A stretch of DNA of 64,000 nucleotides, from contig NC_080074.1 of the NCBI RefSeq assembly GCF_949987535.1, positions 29,287,478 to 29,351,477 on the forward strand, given 5' to 3'. The translations under genes and the position numbers were made by a program. Positions 44,930 to 54,870 of the stretch are shown in pieces (the stretch's first letter is position 1; each line of letters opens with the position of its first letter). The DNA is from Balaenoptera acutorostrata. Lineage: Eukaryota; Chordata; Mammalia; Artiodactyla; Balaenopteridae. Under the pieces are notes generated by a model that saw nothing but the letters and a program-made list of their open reading frames with translations, was not told where the DNA came from and made no database searches.

Positions 44930-45495
44930 CCCTGCCCTCTTAAAGCTGTAGTGTCCTTGGGATTAGGACATGGACTTCTTTCCTTCCCAATCTACATTCA
45001 CTGCCTTGGTGATCTCATCCACTCTGATGACTTTTAATGCCATTTAGATCTTGAACATTTATTTTTTCAACACAAACTTTACCCCTGAGCTCCAAACTCA
45101 TATACTCAGCAGCCTACTTGACATCTCCACTTGGATGTCAAAAACACATCTCAAATTTAACACGATCTACCCTGAACCAATGATATTAATACCATTCACT
45201 CTTACTTGTCCTTCAACTTTCTCTCATTTAACTTAACAAAATGTTATCTATTTTGTTGCTCAGATCAACAACTTTCATATAATCCTTGACCCATTTCTTA
45301 CCCTCAAATGCCACATGTGGTCTATCACCATACTTGACTCTACTTGCATAATTTGACCCATTGTAGACTCCAGGGTTGCCATCAAAACTATTGTCACCTT
45401 GCATCTGGATTAGACAAGAACCTACCTGCTGTCCTTGCTTCTACCCTTGCCCTATTCTGTGGTCTATTCGACACAGCTGCCAAAGCAATTCTCTT
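44930..45495 (+). repeat. Long L2 copy, plus strand, left half
   Basis: L2 ORF/3' region: 'cccctgagctccaaactcat', 'gcctacttgacatctccact', 'tggatgtcaaaaacacatct' and 'gctgctcagatcaa'-like block. CHR SINE E interrupts it at 45495/45496. Confidence 0.85.
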
Positions 45496-45820
45496 TTTTT
45501 TTTTTATTTTATAGCTACTTTATTTATTTATTTATTTATTTTTGGCTGTGTTGGGTCTTCGGTTCGTGCGAGGGCTTTCTCTAGTTGCGGCAAGTGGGGG
45601 CCACTCTTCATCGCGGTGCGCGGGCCTTTCACTATCGCGGCCCCTCCCGTTGCGGGGCACAGGCTCCAGACGCGCAGGCTCAGTAGTTGTGGCTCACGGG
45701 CCCAGCTGCTCTGTGGCATGTGGGATCTTCCCAGACCAGGGCTCGAACCCGTGTCCCCCGCATTAGCAGGCAGATTCTCAACCACTGCGCCACCAGGGAA
45801 GCCCCCAAAGCAATTCTCTT
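45480..45820 (-). mobile_element. CHR SINE (copy E) with 16-bp duplication
   Basis: Reversed SINE body 45496-45804, reversed B box (gggctcgaacc) at 45739-45749, one internal block, T-rich tail with (ATTT)n on the left. Flanks 45480-45495 and 45805-45820 both read ccaaagcaattctctt. It lies inside a plus-strand L2. It is rich in CpG, a sign that few of them have decayed. Frames of 148, 86, 85, 74 and 60 codons crossing it are by-products. Confidence 0.96.
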
Positions 45821-46415
45821 AAAATGTAAGCCAGAGCACATCACTTCTTTGCTAGAAACTTTCCAATGATTTCCCATTCCACTTAAAACAAAAATCAAAG
45901 TCCTAACAACAATGTAGATGACCTTCAACATTTGCAGCACCCTCCCCCAATCTCTCCGACCTCCTCTTCTTTTGTCTCAATCTGCTCCAGCCTCACTAAC
46001 TCCTTGCTGCCCCTTGAAGCCCCAGGCACCCTCTTTTGTTCCTTGGCAATCACTGTTTCCTCTGCCTAGAGTACTTTCCCCCAGATACCTGAACACAGCC
46101 CTCACCTCACTCTTGTGTTTACCAAAATACACCTCTGTGAAACATGCTCTGGTCATTCTCCCTAAAATTACACTATGCCTATGTTTCATATTACTTTTTC
46201 CTGCTCCACATTTCCTCCTTGACAGTTATCACCATCTAATGTACTTTATATTTTACTTATTTGTCTGTGTCTTATCTACATCCCCCCTTCATGGAAAATA
46301 AGTTGCAAAAGTATTTTTGTCTGTGTTCTTTGTCACACTACCCTTAGGACTATAACAATGCCCATAATATTATAGGTGCTCATAAGTATTTACTGAATTG
46401 ATGAATTAATGAATT
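45821..46415 (+). repeat. Long L2 copy, right half and 3' terminus
   Basis: Continues with 'gccagagcacatcacttctt', 'cctcttcttttgtctcaatc', 'gtttcctctgcctagagtac', 'ataatattataggtgctcat' and ends at 'tgaattgatgaattaatgaa'. Together with the left half this is the longest L2 in plus orientation in the window (about 1.15 kb). Confidence 0.88.
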
Positions 46416-46417
46416 TT

Positions 46418-46469
46418 GTTACACACATACACACATATCAATAACATATATGTGAGATATGTGTGTAAC
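46418..46469. repeat. Inverted repeat in CA/TG-rich DNA (11-bp stem)
   Basis: gttacacacat (46418-46428) is the exact complement of atgtgtgtaac (46459-46469), with a 30-nt loop. Short alternating palindromes (acatatatgt) occur within and beside it. Confidence 0.75.
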
Positions 46470-47429
46470 ATATATGTTACATAAAAACAAATCATACAAA
46501 TGTGCCCTAAACTTGAACAATCTATATAAATATCTCAAACATCTATTCTATTTAATTGTATAGGCACAGTCTGAAGACAATTTGCATCAGAAAAAAGCCT
46601 GTATTCATTCCTTAAATAAAGGACTATTGGGAATGTTAGAGAGAAATTAGGACAATCTGAAGGCAAAATTAGTTGGGTAAGTTTGCAGGTATCATAGAAA
46701 TATGCAGGCCTAATTAGCTTAAAAATTCTCCCCAAGACTACCCTACTCAGCTGGTGGGCAAAACAAAACATCATGAAATGTTATCATTGCCACAATGTGA
46801 GCCAGAATTTCAGCATAGATTATTTAGTTGCAGCTTCAAGTGCAGTTTGCCCAGTAGTCAAGAAATGCAGTAGCTCTGGGGAAAATATGGCACATTCTTT
46901 GTGTAGCAATTAAAGTCTGCATTTTTAAGTTGAAGTTAATAAAATGGATAGAGTTGCATTTTCACCCAGAAGTCGGTACCATCAGACACTGGTACTATCC
47001 TCATAAAAGGAAAACAGGAAATATTAAGTTTACCTAGAAATATATTAAAGACAATTGAATAAGAGGAAGTAAGTGAGAAAGCACTTAAGAAATTTTAAAA
47101 TATACATTGGAAGGTCTTATTGTTATCTAATTCTATAGTACCATGTTGTATCTAATGTATGTTTGCCCTGCCTTCTTCTTTATTATAAGGTTATAGAGGG
47201 TAAAAATCATAAAGGCAGGTAATTGGTTACTTAGTGCCCACACTTAGTCACGTAGCATATTAGAGTAGCAAGTAGGGAGCAAATAACAAGCCAGAGCTGG
47301 AATAAAATTCCAGAAGCATGGTCTTCTCAAAATTATGTGGTGGCCTGAGGATTTCCCCAGGAATCTCCATTTAGTTGCTATAAAAGCCATCTGGTAATCC
47401 TGAGATAACCAGATTTAGGGTGCATTTCT
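46470..47429. other. Unassigned region
   Basis: No gene. A piece around 47175-47220 might be an L2 fragment in plus orientation but is too short. The minus frame at 46535-46774 has no domain. Confidence 0.35.
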
Positions 47430-48216
47430 GGAGTAATGTATTTATTCAACAAATGTTTTCTGAATTTCTAGTATGTTCCTGACATTATTCCAGGTGCTGG
47501 GGATACTGAGGTGAACAAAAAATTCCTTTCCTTATGAAACATATATTACAGAGTGATGGGTAGTCAATTAATAATATATAGCATTGCATAGTATCAGCAT
47601 TGCATACTATTATAAGGTTAGATAGAAAACAATAAAGCAGAGATAGAGCAAAAGGGAGGGGTGATTTTTCTTTTCATTTTTTACGACTCGGAAAGAAATT
47701 GTGTCTCTGAAGAGGAGACTAGGGAAATTACGTGGTGGAATTGTCCATGGGACTATCCGGAAAAAAACTCTCCAGGTAGAGGGAACAACACAATTCTGGG
47801 AGTGGTGAGGGAGGGAGAGCATGTTTGGTGTGTTTGAAGGATATCAGGAAGCTGATGTGGTTGGCGCCCAGAGAGCTACATCGAGTAGAGTTTTGTAGGT
47901 CATGGTCAGATCTTTGGACTGAGTTTTGAATGAAACAGAAAGCCATGGGGGCTATGGTGAATAACAGAGTGTCTTTACATGATTCATGTTTTAAAGGATA
48001 ATTATGGCTATCATGTGGCAAATGCACGATAAATGATGTGAAGTAGAATTGGGAAACCATTAGGAGGCTATTCCAGTGTGCAGAGGAGACATGACGGTGG
48101 CTTGTACCATGTATAGTGAAGAATGGGGAGTATTTTTTGATATAACATGAAGATAGAGCTGATATGATTTGATAGCAGACTGAATATGGAGACAGAAAGC
48201 ACAGATCAAGAATGTC
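47430..48216 (-). repeat. Long L2 copy, minus strand, left part
   Basis: Reversed L2 from its 3' end ('tttattcaacaaatgttttc', 'caggtgctggggatactgag') through 'tccaggtagagggaacaaca', 'gttttgtaggtcatggtcag', 'ggaaaccattaggaggctat' and 'cagaggagacatgacggtgg'. CHR SINE F interrupts it and it resumes at 48523. Confidence 0.87.
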
Positions 48217-48522
48217 GGGGCTTCCCTGGTGGCGCAGTGGTTGGGAGTCTGCCTGCCGATGCAGGGGACATGGGTTCGAGTCCTGGTCTGGGAGGATCCC
48301 ACGTGCCGCGGAGCAGCTGGGCCCGTGAGCCACAATTACTGAGCCTGTGCATCTGGAGCCTGTGCTCCGCAACAAGAGAGGCCGCAACATTGAGAGGCCC
48401 GCGCACCACAATGAGGAGTGGCCCCCGCTTGCCGCAACTAGAGAAGGCCCTTGCACAGAAGCGGAGACCCAACACAGCCATAAATAAATAAATAAATTAA
48501 TTTAAAAAAAAAAAAGAATGTC
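48208..48522 (+). mobile_element. CHR SINE (copy F) with 9-bp duplication
   Basis: Body 48217-48513, B box (ggttcgagtcc) at 48273-48283, one internal block, tail (AAAT)n plus A-run. Flanks 48208-48216 and 48514-48522 read aagaatgtc. Inserted in a minus-strand L2, at nearly the same L2 position as copy C. The 242-codon minus frame at 47728-48456 joins reversed SINE to L2 and is not a gene. Confidence 0.94.
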
Positions 48523-48700
48523 ACTTAGGTTTGAGTCATTTGCTGAGGTAGAAAACACCTGAGGAGGGTAAAGTTTGGGGGATGTTGAAACTCAAGAGTT
48601 CATTTTACAGATGTTAATTTTGATGTTTCCAGGGAGTAACGTTGAATAGGCAGTTGTACAGATGAGAGTGACGTTCAGAGGAGTGGACTATAGATAAAAA
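48523..48700 (-). repeat. Long L2 copy, right part
   Basis: Continues the L2 after SINE F: 'tgtcacttaggtttgagtca', 'gagggtaaagtttgggggat', 'tgatgtttccagggagtaac'. The 3' part decays from about 48660. Confidence 0.8.
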
Positions 48701-49323
48701 AAAATTGAAGATGTAAGTATATGGAGAGAAGAGAACAGCGAGATGCACCTACCAGACACCAGATCCGTTAGGAAAGTATAGCAAAAGCAAGAGCAGAAGA
48801 TCTGTCAGGCATGGTGGATTTTAGGTTGGACACAACTTAATCCTCTTGAAGATTTATTGCATGATGTCCTTATCAGCACAAACACTCAGACACAAAGCAT
48901 CAAGCTGTTTTCAGATCTTCTTCTTAGTCTTCACAACACCAGTGGTCCTTGGCTCAGGACTATGGATTTTTGCTAATAACACGACAGGGTTGGAGCAATC
49001 AGGTCTTTACAGAGCACCATGCACATGGAGGGTATACAGTCTGAATCAATTAATTAATGATAAGAACTTTTCCCCCTCAGAACTGAGATTCAATATTCCC
49101 AATGTCCTCTGAGTGTTTGAAAACATTAAGTCAAATCAGAAGGCCTGGGACTTACAACATAAATGGCTCCTGGACAGTGGATGCAAGTCCAACTTCGATG
49201 AGTGAAGGCATCACTTCTTTTGGTGCTTGCAGCTTATGTTGAAATCTTATCTTATGCCAATCCATTTCTTTTCTTAAGAAAACAAAATATCTTTGTCCTG
49301 AAAATAGTTTCCTTGGATGCCCC
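48701..49323. other. Unassigned region
   Basis: No named element. The plus frame at 48846-49112 (88 codons) has no recognisable domain or support. Confidence 0.4.
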
Positions 49324-49978
49324 ACTGTGTTACTGAACCAAACTTGGGCCCACTTGCTTGATGCAGAGCAAAGCTAATCTACTGACACCAGGTTGTGGTG
49401 AAGGAAAGTACAGCATTTATTTCAGGGTCAAGCAAGGAGAATAGGCAGTTCATGCTCAAAAGACTCAAAACTCCCTGATGGCTTTCAGGGAAGGATATTT
49501 AAAGACAGTGGGAGGGAAAGGATCACAGGGAGTATGATCAACTCATACATAATTCTCTGATTGGTTGATGGGGAGGTAACAGGGTGATGTTTCAGGAATC
49601 TCAATCATCAACCTTCTGGTTCCAACCAGTCTGGGGTCTACATGCTGGTGGTGAGCATGCAGTTAACTTCTTCCACATGGTGGGGGTTTTAGTATCTGCA
49701 AAACAACTCAAAGATATGGCTCAGGATATTATCTATAGCCCTTGAGGAGGAATCAAAGGTCCTTGACTTTGTTTTATGGCTAAACTCTTATTATTTTGTC
49801 TTGTTTGACTGCTTTTCTTTGTTTCTGCATTTTCTCACCTCTCTGATTAAATTTGCTCTTTGAAACTTGGAGAAGGCCTAGGAGGCTAAAGTTTTCTATA
49901 AACAAAGGTGGGGACAAGGCAGGGGGGAGGTGGTCTTCCCCTGGGAAGGCCCCACAGTGTCCTGATCTGTTTCAACTG
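49324..49978 (-). mobile_element. Solitary LTR of a class I-like endogenous retrovirus
   Basis: A 647-bp element (49328-49974) with TG...CA termini: on the minus strand it begins TGAAACAGATC and ends GGTTCAGTAACA. A 4-bp direct repeat ACTG flanks it (49324-49327 and 49975-49978), as expected for ERV1 or class I integration. A poly(A) signal in the reverse orientation (aataaa) lies near 49417. There is no gag-pol-env sequence on either side, so it looks like a solo LTR left by LTR-LTR recombination. Content resembles the BTLTR1-type LTRs of cetartiodactyls, but the family name is uncertain. Confidence 0.8.
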
Positions 49979-50371
49979 GTCCTTTTCTTTAATATGTAAA
50001 ATGTTTTAATGGGCTTATATCCACATGAATTCAATAGGTCTTATCCTGTGTTTATGCAATCAAAAGTTTCTCCAGTGTATGAATCATCCTTCCTCATTTT
50101 CTCATCACCTCTGGTTACTTTGACCCAGTGACTACTGGTTTAGTGTGATGTCAAGGTCAATTGGACTTCACTGTCATGGTGAGATTATACAACTATGAGT
50201 TTTGGTCACTACTGTAAGGGGAGCTTGTTTATGATAAGAAATGTTGGAAAAATGAGATGTCGCAAGTGGAGATATGATAAATTGACATGTCAGAGGTTGC
50301 CTTAACATTATATATAAATGTTAGTTATTTAATGTTATTCACTCCACATTATAAGCTTATGTTTAACCTAT
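49979..50371. other. Unassigned sequence
   Basis: No element recognised beyond the LTR. Ordinary AT-rich DNA. Confidence 0.4.
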
Positions 50372-50830
50372 AATTTATTCATTCAACAACTAGTGAGCAG
50401 GCTTTAGTTAGACTCTGGATGTACAATGGTGTAAAAACAGACACTAGGTTTACCAATAAGCTTCCATGCAGACAATAAACAAGTAAGCACCCTGTAAAAA
50501 TACAGCAAATTACAGCTTATGAGGGAAACAAACAGGGTGCAAAGAAAGATGGGACTTGCTTAGGTAGACAGACCAGTAATAGCATTTCAGAGGAAGTGAC
50601 AATTATATTGAAACTTGAAGGATTTAAAAAAAAAATGAGTCAACTGTGTAAATACTGAGGGAGATGGGAACAGTGTATCAAATTCCTGAGACAGGTGCAT
50701 TAGGGAAAGATTAAGACATTTGTGTTAAAGAGGGGAGACACAAGTAAGTGAAGGAAAAAATAGAACAGGTGAGGTTGGAAGGCAAATGAGATCTTTAAAC
50801 CTTGGTAAGCTTGTTAGTATTTCATTTTGG
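50372..50830 (-). repeat. L2 copy, minus strand
   Basis: Reversed L2: 'attcattcaacaactagtga', 'atgcagacaataaacaagta', 'gaggaagtgacaattatatt' and 'gaaacttgaaggatttaaa'. The right part is decayed. Confidence 0.7.
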
Positions 50831-51049
50831 AAGTAGACCAAATAGCAGCAAACACTAGCCTTACATGAATCAGTGCTTGCCTCTTCAGATCAGAGTCTTT
50901 TTACCCTTTAAAATTCCATACCAATTGATATGTTATGTAATAGCATATCCCCTATGGGCTTTATGATTCACTTTATCCTGGAGATTATTCATTTATTCCT
51001 GATTTCTACCATATTATTTTAAAAAAATCTTGAATCATAATAAGGACCT

Positions 51050-51262
51050 AATGTAGGTGTTAGAATCAAAGAGGCCTGGTAAGTATGTATGGGTAAGTAA
51101 TTATCTGTGTGACTTAAGGCAATTAATCTGAGTCTTAGTTTTCCTTAGCAACAAAATGGTAATAAAAATATTTACATAATCAAGTTGTTGTAAGAATTAA
51201 CTGAGATGATACATATAATGTGCAAGGTCTCAATAAACAGAAGATTATTGTTACTGTTATTG
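51050..51262 (+). repeat. MIR SINE
   Basis: MIR order visible: 'atctgtgtgacttaaggcaa', 'ttaatctgagtcttagtttt', 'gttgtaagaattaactgaga', 'tgatacatataatgtgcaag'. Its 3' end passes straight into an ATT run. Confidence 0.8.
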
Positions 51263-51271
51263 TCATTATTA

Positions 51272-51310
<39 letters not shown>
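51262..51310. repeat. (ATT)n microsatellite
   Basis: About 49 bp of ATT units, with one extra A. It grew out of the MIR 3' end, which carries ATT-like bases. Confidence 0.95.
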
Positions 51311-52456
51311 GGCAACAATTGCCCTTATGGCTGTTAGATAAAATCACTTTCTTTCTTGCTTTAGAATAAAATATAAGCTTAAATATTTATATTAAACAAT
51401 GGCAAGTTCTGAGCAAAGTTTATTTTATATGCTATCTGAGGGGAATAACAGAATATAGAGTAGCCTCCCCAGAGGGATGGCCCAAGTGTATAAAGAGTTC
51501 TGAAGGTAGTTGTGGTTTCTTCCTAGATTGGAAATAGTTATTCAAAGATTTACAGAAATCCAGCTTACCACACACCTATGTACATGGTTTTTTTCTTCTT
51601 TGTGTCTTTGTGCTGTATATTAGAGGAAGTAAAACGGCAGAGAAATTACAAGATACTATGAAGCATTTCTTTCGATTAAGTTTCAGAAGCAGACTGTGAA
51701 ACTCATTCTAGAGAAAGAGTGAAGAAACACATAAGTTGTCTCTAAAGGCTTGTCCTTACACTGCAGTGAGGCTTTGGAAATGAAGCTGACAGTATGAAGG
51801 TATGGAGGGCTTCTCTGGGATGTGAATGGAGGAATGACTGTATAATGTTACTTTGAAGAAGTTCTGTTTTGACTAGCGGTATTTTTAAATGGTGTATAAC
51901 TCTAAAATTAAAAATAGATATTTTTATACATATGGTAAAGAGTTAATCCTAACATCTTAGTTAGGGAAAAACAAATTAGTGACTTGAGTATGTCAAAATG
52001 TCTTAAGAATTATCTACACAGGACTCAGTCATTGTAACTGGAGGGGGCAGACTGGTCACTTTATATGTGAGTAATGCAGAAAATATACAAGGAAAGTAAT
52101 CCTGAGGAAGTTGTATACACAAGAGGTTTGGTTTGAGAGTCAAATCCCAATGGCAAAGGTCTCCAAAAATGTAAGCAGAATGGAGACTATAGGATTTGCT
52201 ATTTTAAAACATTTCTAAATTCTATTTCAATATTATAAAATTTAGTGAAATTTATTATGTATGCACTACTTGTTAAACCAGAGGTGTACACAGATGAAAA
52301 AAATTGTACCTGTCCACGAGAGATGACACATAAATAAATGAGTGTAATACAATGAGAAGTAGGGTGTATAGATGACGGTCTAGAAAATGTCAATGGTTTA
52401 GCATTCTAAAACTTGGCACATAGCTGGATCTGGTTCTTTGTTACATTATAGTACAT
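51311..52456. other. Unassigned region
   Basis: No named element. The minus frame at 52199-52393 has no domain. Confidence 0.4.
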
Positions 52457-52497
52457 ATGCACACACATGTGTGCAGTAAACATACATGTGTGTGCAT
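52457..52497. repeat. Inverted repeat, 13-bp perfect stem
   Basis: atgcacacacatg (52457-52469) and catgtgtgtgcat (52485-52497) are exact complements separated by 15 nt. Both arms are alternating purine-pyrimidine. Confidence 0.85.
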
Positions 52498-52569
52498 TTA
52501 TATGCATATGCATTATGGGTTTATGATGCTTAGTGATAATTAAGAAAGCTCCTCTAGAAATAGGACATC

Positions 52570-52770
52570 TGTGACCCTATAACCTGGTTCTAACACTTAC
52601 CGGGAAAATTATTTAAACCCTCTAAGTTTTCATTTCTTCACATGTGAAACAGGAATATTTGTATCTATTCCATAGCCTTGTTAAGATTACATAAGATAGT
52701 GCTAGTTAAGCACTGGCCCAGTGCCTGACACAGGGGATTTCAAGAAATATTAGCTATTACTTTCATGTTG
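52570..52770 (+). repeat. MIR SINE, diverged
   Basis: 'ctataacctggttctaacac', 'cattcttcacatgtgaaac'-like block, 'ccatagccttgttaagatta' and 'cccagtgcctgacacagggg' in MIR order. Confidence 0.7.
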
Positions 52771-52910
52771 CTTTTGTCACTTTTAGTAGTAGTAGCAGCA
52801 GTTTTATAAAATCAAGGTAACTAAAAGAATAGTTTCTCAGTGACTATTATTCTCCTATCTATCTTAGAGGACACATATCAAGAAGATCTTTTCCAAACTT
52901 TCATTGTATC

Positions 52911-53308
52911 AAGAATAGAGGGACTTCCCTGGTGGCACAGTGGTTAAGAATCCGCCTGCCAATTCAGGGGACACGGGTTCGATCCTTGGTCCGGGAAGCT
53001 CCCACATGCTGTGGAGCAACTAAGCCCGTGTGCCACAACTACTGAGCCTGCGCTCTAGAACCCGTGAGCCACAACTACTGAGCCCGCATGCCACAACTAT
53101 TGAAGCCCGCATGCCTAGAGCCCATGCTCCGCAACAAGAGAAGCCACTGCAATGAGAAGCCTGAGCACCACAACGAAGAGTAGCTCCCGCTCACCACAAC
53201 TAGAGAAAGCCTGTGAGCAGCAACGAAGACACAACGAAGCCAAAAATAAATAAATAAACAAATTTAAAAAAATAAAATAAAAAGCGTTTTTTAAAAAAAA
53301 AGAATAGA
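52911..53308 (+). mobile_element. CHR SINE (copy G), three internal repeats
   Basis: The longest CHR copy, body 52920-53299. B box (ggttcgatcct) at 52976-52986. The 'gccacaactacTGA' block occurs three times (about 53032-53048, 53068-53084 and 53090-53107), against two in copy D and one in the rest. The tail is AAAT-rich with two A-runs. Flanks 52911-52919 and 53300-53308 read aagaataga. The 69-codon minus frame at 53115-53324 is antisense SINE. Confidence 0.94.
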
Positions 53309-53319
53309 AACATTTCTGT

Positions 53320-53440
53320 GACATTTACTAAGTGCCCAGAAGTGATCTAACCGCTATACAAGTATTAATTCATTTAATCAGCATAATAATGAGATAGCAA
53401 TGATGATCATTATACTGTGTCACATTGTACTAACAGCGAA
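53320..53440 (-). repeat. MIR fragment, reversed
   Basis: Begins 'tgacatttactaagtgccca' and continues 'ctatacaagtattaattcat', typical of the reversed MIR 3' end, just right of SINE G. Confidence 0.6.
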
Positions 53441-53639
53441 GCTTCTCTACTAACCACTGAATGGGAGGAAAGGCAATTTCCAGAAAATTAGTGCTGACAG
53501 GATAATCCCTTAAATACACTCTCTCCCTCTCTCTCTCATATTGGAAAATAGATCCAGATTATACTACAACTTTCCAACTTTCCTTCTAGTAATATGTCAT
53601 GTACATCTTTCTATGGTATTACCCATAGATCCACCTCAT

Positions 53640-53816
53640 CATTTTTTAAGTTTATTGAGTTTCAGTTTTGCAAGATGAAGAGTCCTTGGCACGGATGGCG
53701 GTGGTGGTTGCACAGCAACACGCGTGTTCTTAATCCCACTGAACTGTACACTTTAAAATGGTTAAGTAGTAAATTCTGTGTTATGTGTATTTTACCTCAA
53801 TAAAACACTGGAGAAA
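53640..53816 (+). repeat. L1M 3' UTR end
   Basis: Old L1 3' terminus: 'agttttgcaagatgaagagt', 'ggtggttgcacagcaaca', 'cactgaactgtacactttaa', 'aatggttaagtagtaaattc' and 'attttacctcaataaaacac', then an A-rich end (ggagaaaaagaaag). Confidence 0.85.
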
Positions 53817-53844
53817 AAGAAAGTCTATAGAATGCCAAGGCTGT

Positions 53845-53955
53845 ACTAGATTTTGAATGATATATAGATTACTTCAAAATCTTTACTTTTATAAGCAGTG
53901 CTGCAATAAATATCACAATAATTTTCTTCAAACACTGATTTTCTGTAGAGTATGA
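53845..53955 (-). repeat. Old L1 (minus) fragment, left piece
   Basis: Contains 'gcagtgctgcaataaatat', the reversed ORF2 3' region motif (usual form 'gctgcaatgaacat'). It is interrupted by a MIR and appears to resume at 54280. Confidence 0.5.
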
Positions 53956-53964
53956 TAAGAAAAT

Positions 53965-54275
53965 AACAATTATCATTTATTGAGTGTTTACTGTGTGCCA
54001 GGCACTACACTTTATACAGATAATCTCGTTTGAACCTCACAATAACCCTATAAAGTTGATACTCCTTGCCTACTCTTTCCAGATGATGCAGGATGTTCCT
54101 TGCACAGGAACACCTGTTTGAAGTGGCAAGTTGGGGCTGACATCCAGTTTGAACATCTTTTACCAGCAGTGGCTCTGAAGTTCCCTGCCCTGAGGTTTCC
54201 CCTAACTTGTATGATACAGAACCAGGGTTGAATTCAGGAAGTCTCACATGAGAACACACTGAATCACTGCACAAA
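53965..54275 (-). repeat. MIR, reversed, with an internal insertion-like segment
   Basis: 'atttattgagtgtttactgt', 'gtgccaggcactacacttta', 'gaacctcacaataaccctat' are the reversed MIR 3' end. The tRNA-side part returns at about 54195-54260 ('gaaccagggttgaattcagg'). About 110 bp (about 54085-54195) in between is not MIR and contains the imperfect palindrome gttccttgcacaggaac. Confidence 0.65.
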
Positions 54276-54279
54276 TGCC

Positions 54280-54440
54280 TCCTGTAGAACTAAATTCCCA
54301 GGAGCGTAATTGCTATGTCAGGGGGTAGACACGTTGAAGATGTTTCTTCCAAAAAGAGTTTCACTTTTTACTCTCCACCAATGGTTTTTGAGAGTGTCTG
54401 TTTCCTCAAGCCCTAGGTAATCTGGATATCACACTTCCTT
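54280..54440 (-). repeat. Old L1 (minus) fragment, right piece
   Basis: Order 'actaaattcccaggagcgta', 'attgctatgtcagggggta' and 'ctctccaccaatggttttt' matches the reversed L1 ORF2 3' region and continues the fragment that stops at 53955. Confidence 0.55.
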
Positions 54441-54870
54441 TTTTTATTTGTTAGGTGTTTATTATCATAGTGCAAAAAGTTGCCAGACACTGCTATATTT
54501 TTTTTCCTGGAAAAAGTCATTGTGGTTCTTTTATCCAATCTATGGTAATTGACACTTTTCTGTTATTTGACTTTTTGTCAAAAGTAGATGTTTTAAAATC
54601 TTGGGAAATTGATGTTGTGATGGCATTGATTTTGCTGCCTGAGCAACTTGACTTGACACACACTGACACACTTGATAAAGGGATTTGGTTACACAAAGTC
54701 GCAGACTTCTTTTGGATGACATTTTGAAATTTTTGAGAGCAGACAGAGATACTAAAATGCCTTATTGTATTTTTAAAGGCTGTTTCATCCATTGCAAGGC
54801 CATTTCCCTTGGTATGAACAAAATCAATTTTATTAGAATATTTGCCAACCATAAGCTGTATTTATAGACA
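54441..54870. other. Unassigned segment with a long two-strand ORF overlap
   Basis: The minus frame at 54517-54852 (111 codons) and the plus frames at 54455-54727 (90 codons) and 54685-54867 (60 codons) overlap. None carries a motif I recognise. The minus frame is low in cysteine and hydrophobics and rich in Ser, Lys and Thr. Both starts have poor Kozak context and no TATA or splice evidence decides. It may be a conserved non-coding element or chance. Confidence 0.35.

Noticed and set aside
45376..45822. 148-codon plus-strand frame
   Set aside because: It spans L2 and antisense CHR SINE E. The same amino-acid string recurs at other SINE copies (20882, 32096, 18135), so it is a SINE by-product.
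47728..48456. 242-codon minus-strand open frame
   Set aside because: It joins reversed CHR SINE F to reversed L2. Its first part is the usual stop-free antisense of a CHR SINE and the rest is L2 antisense or sense by chance. No host protein similarity that I can recognise.
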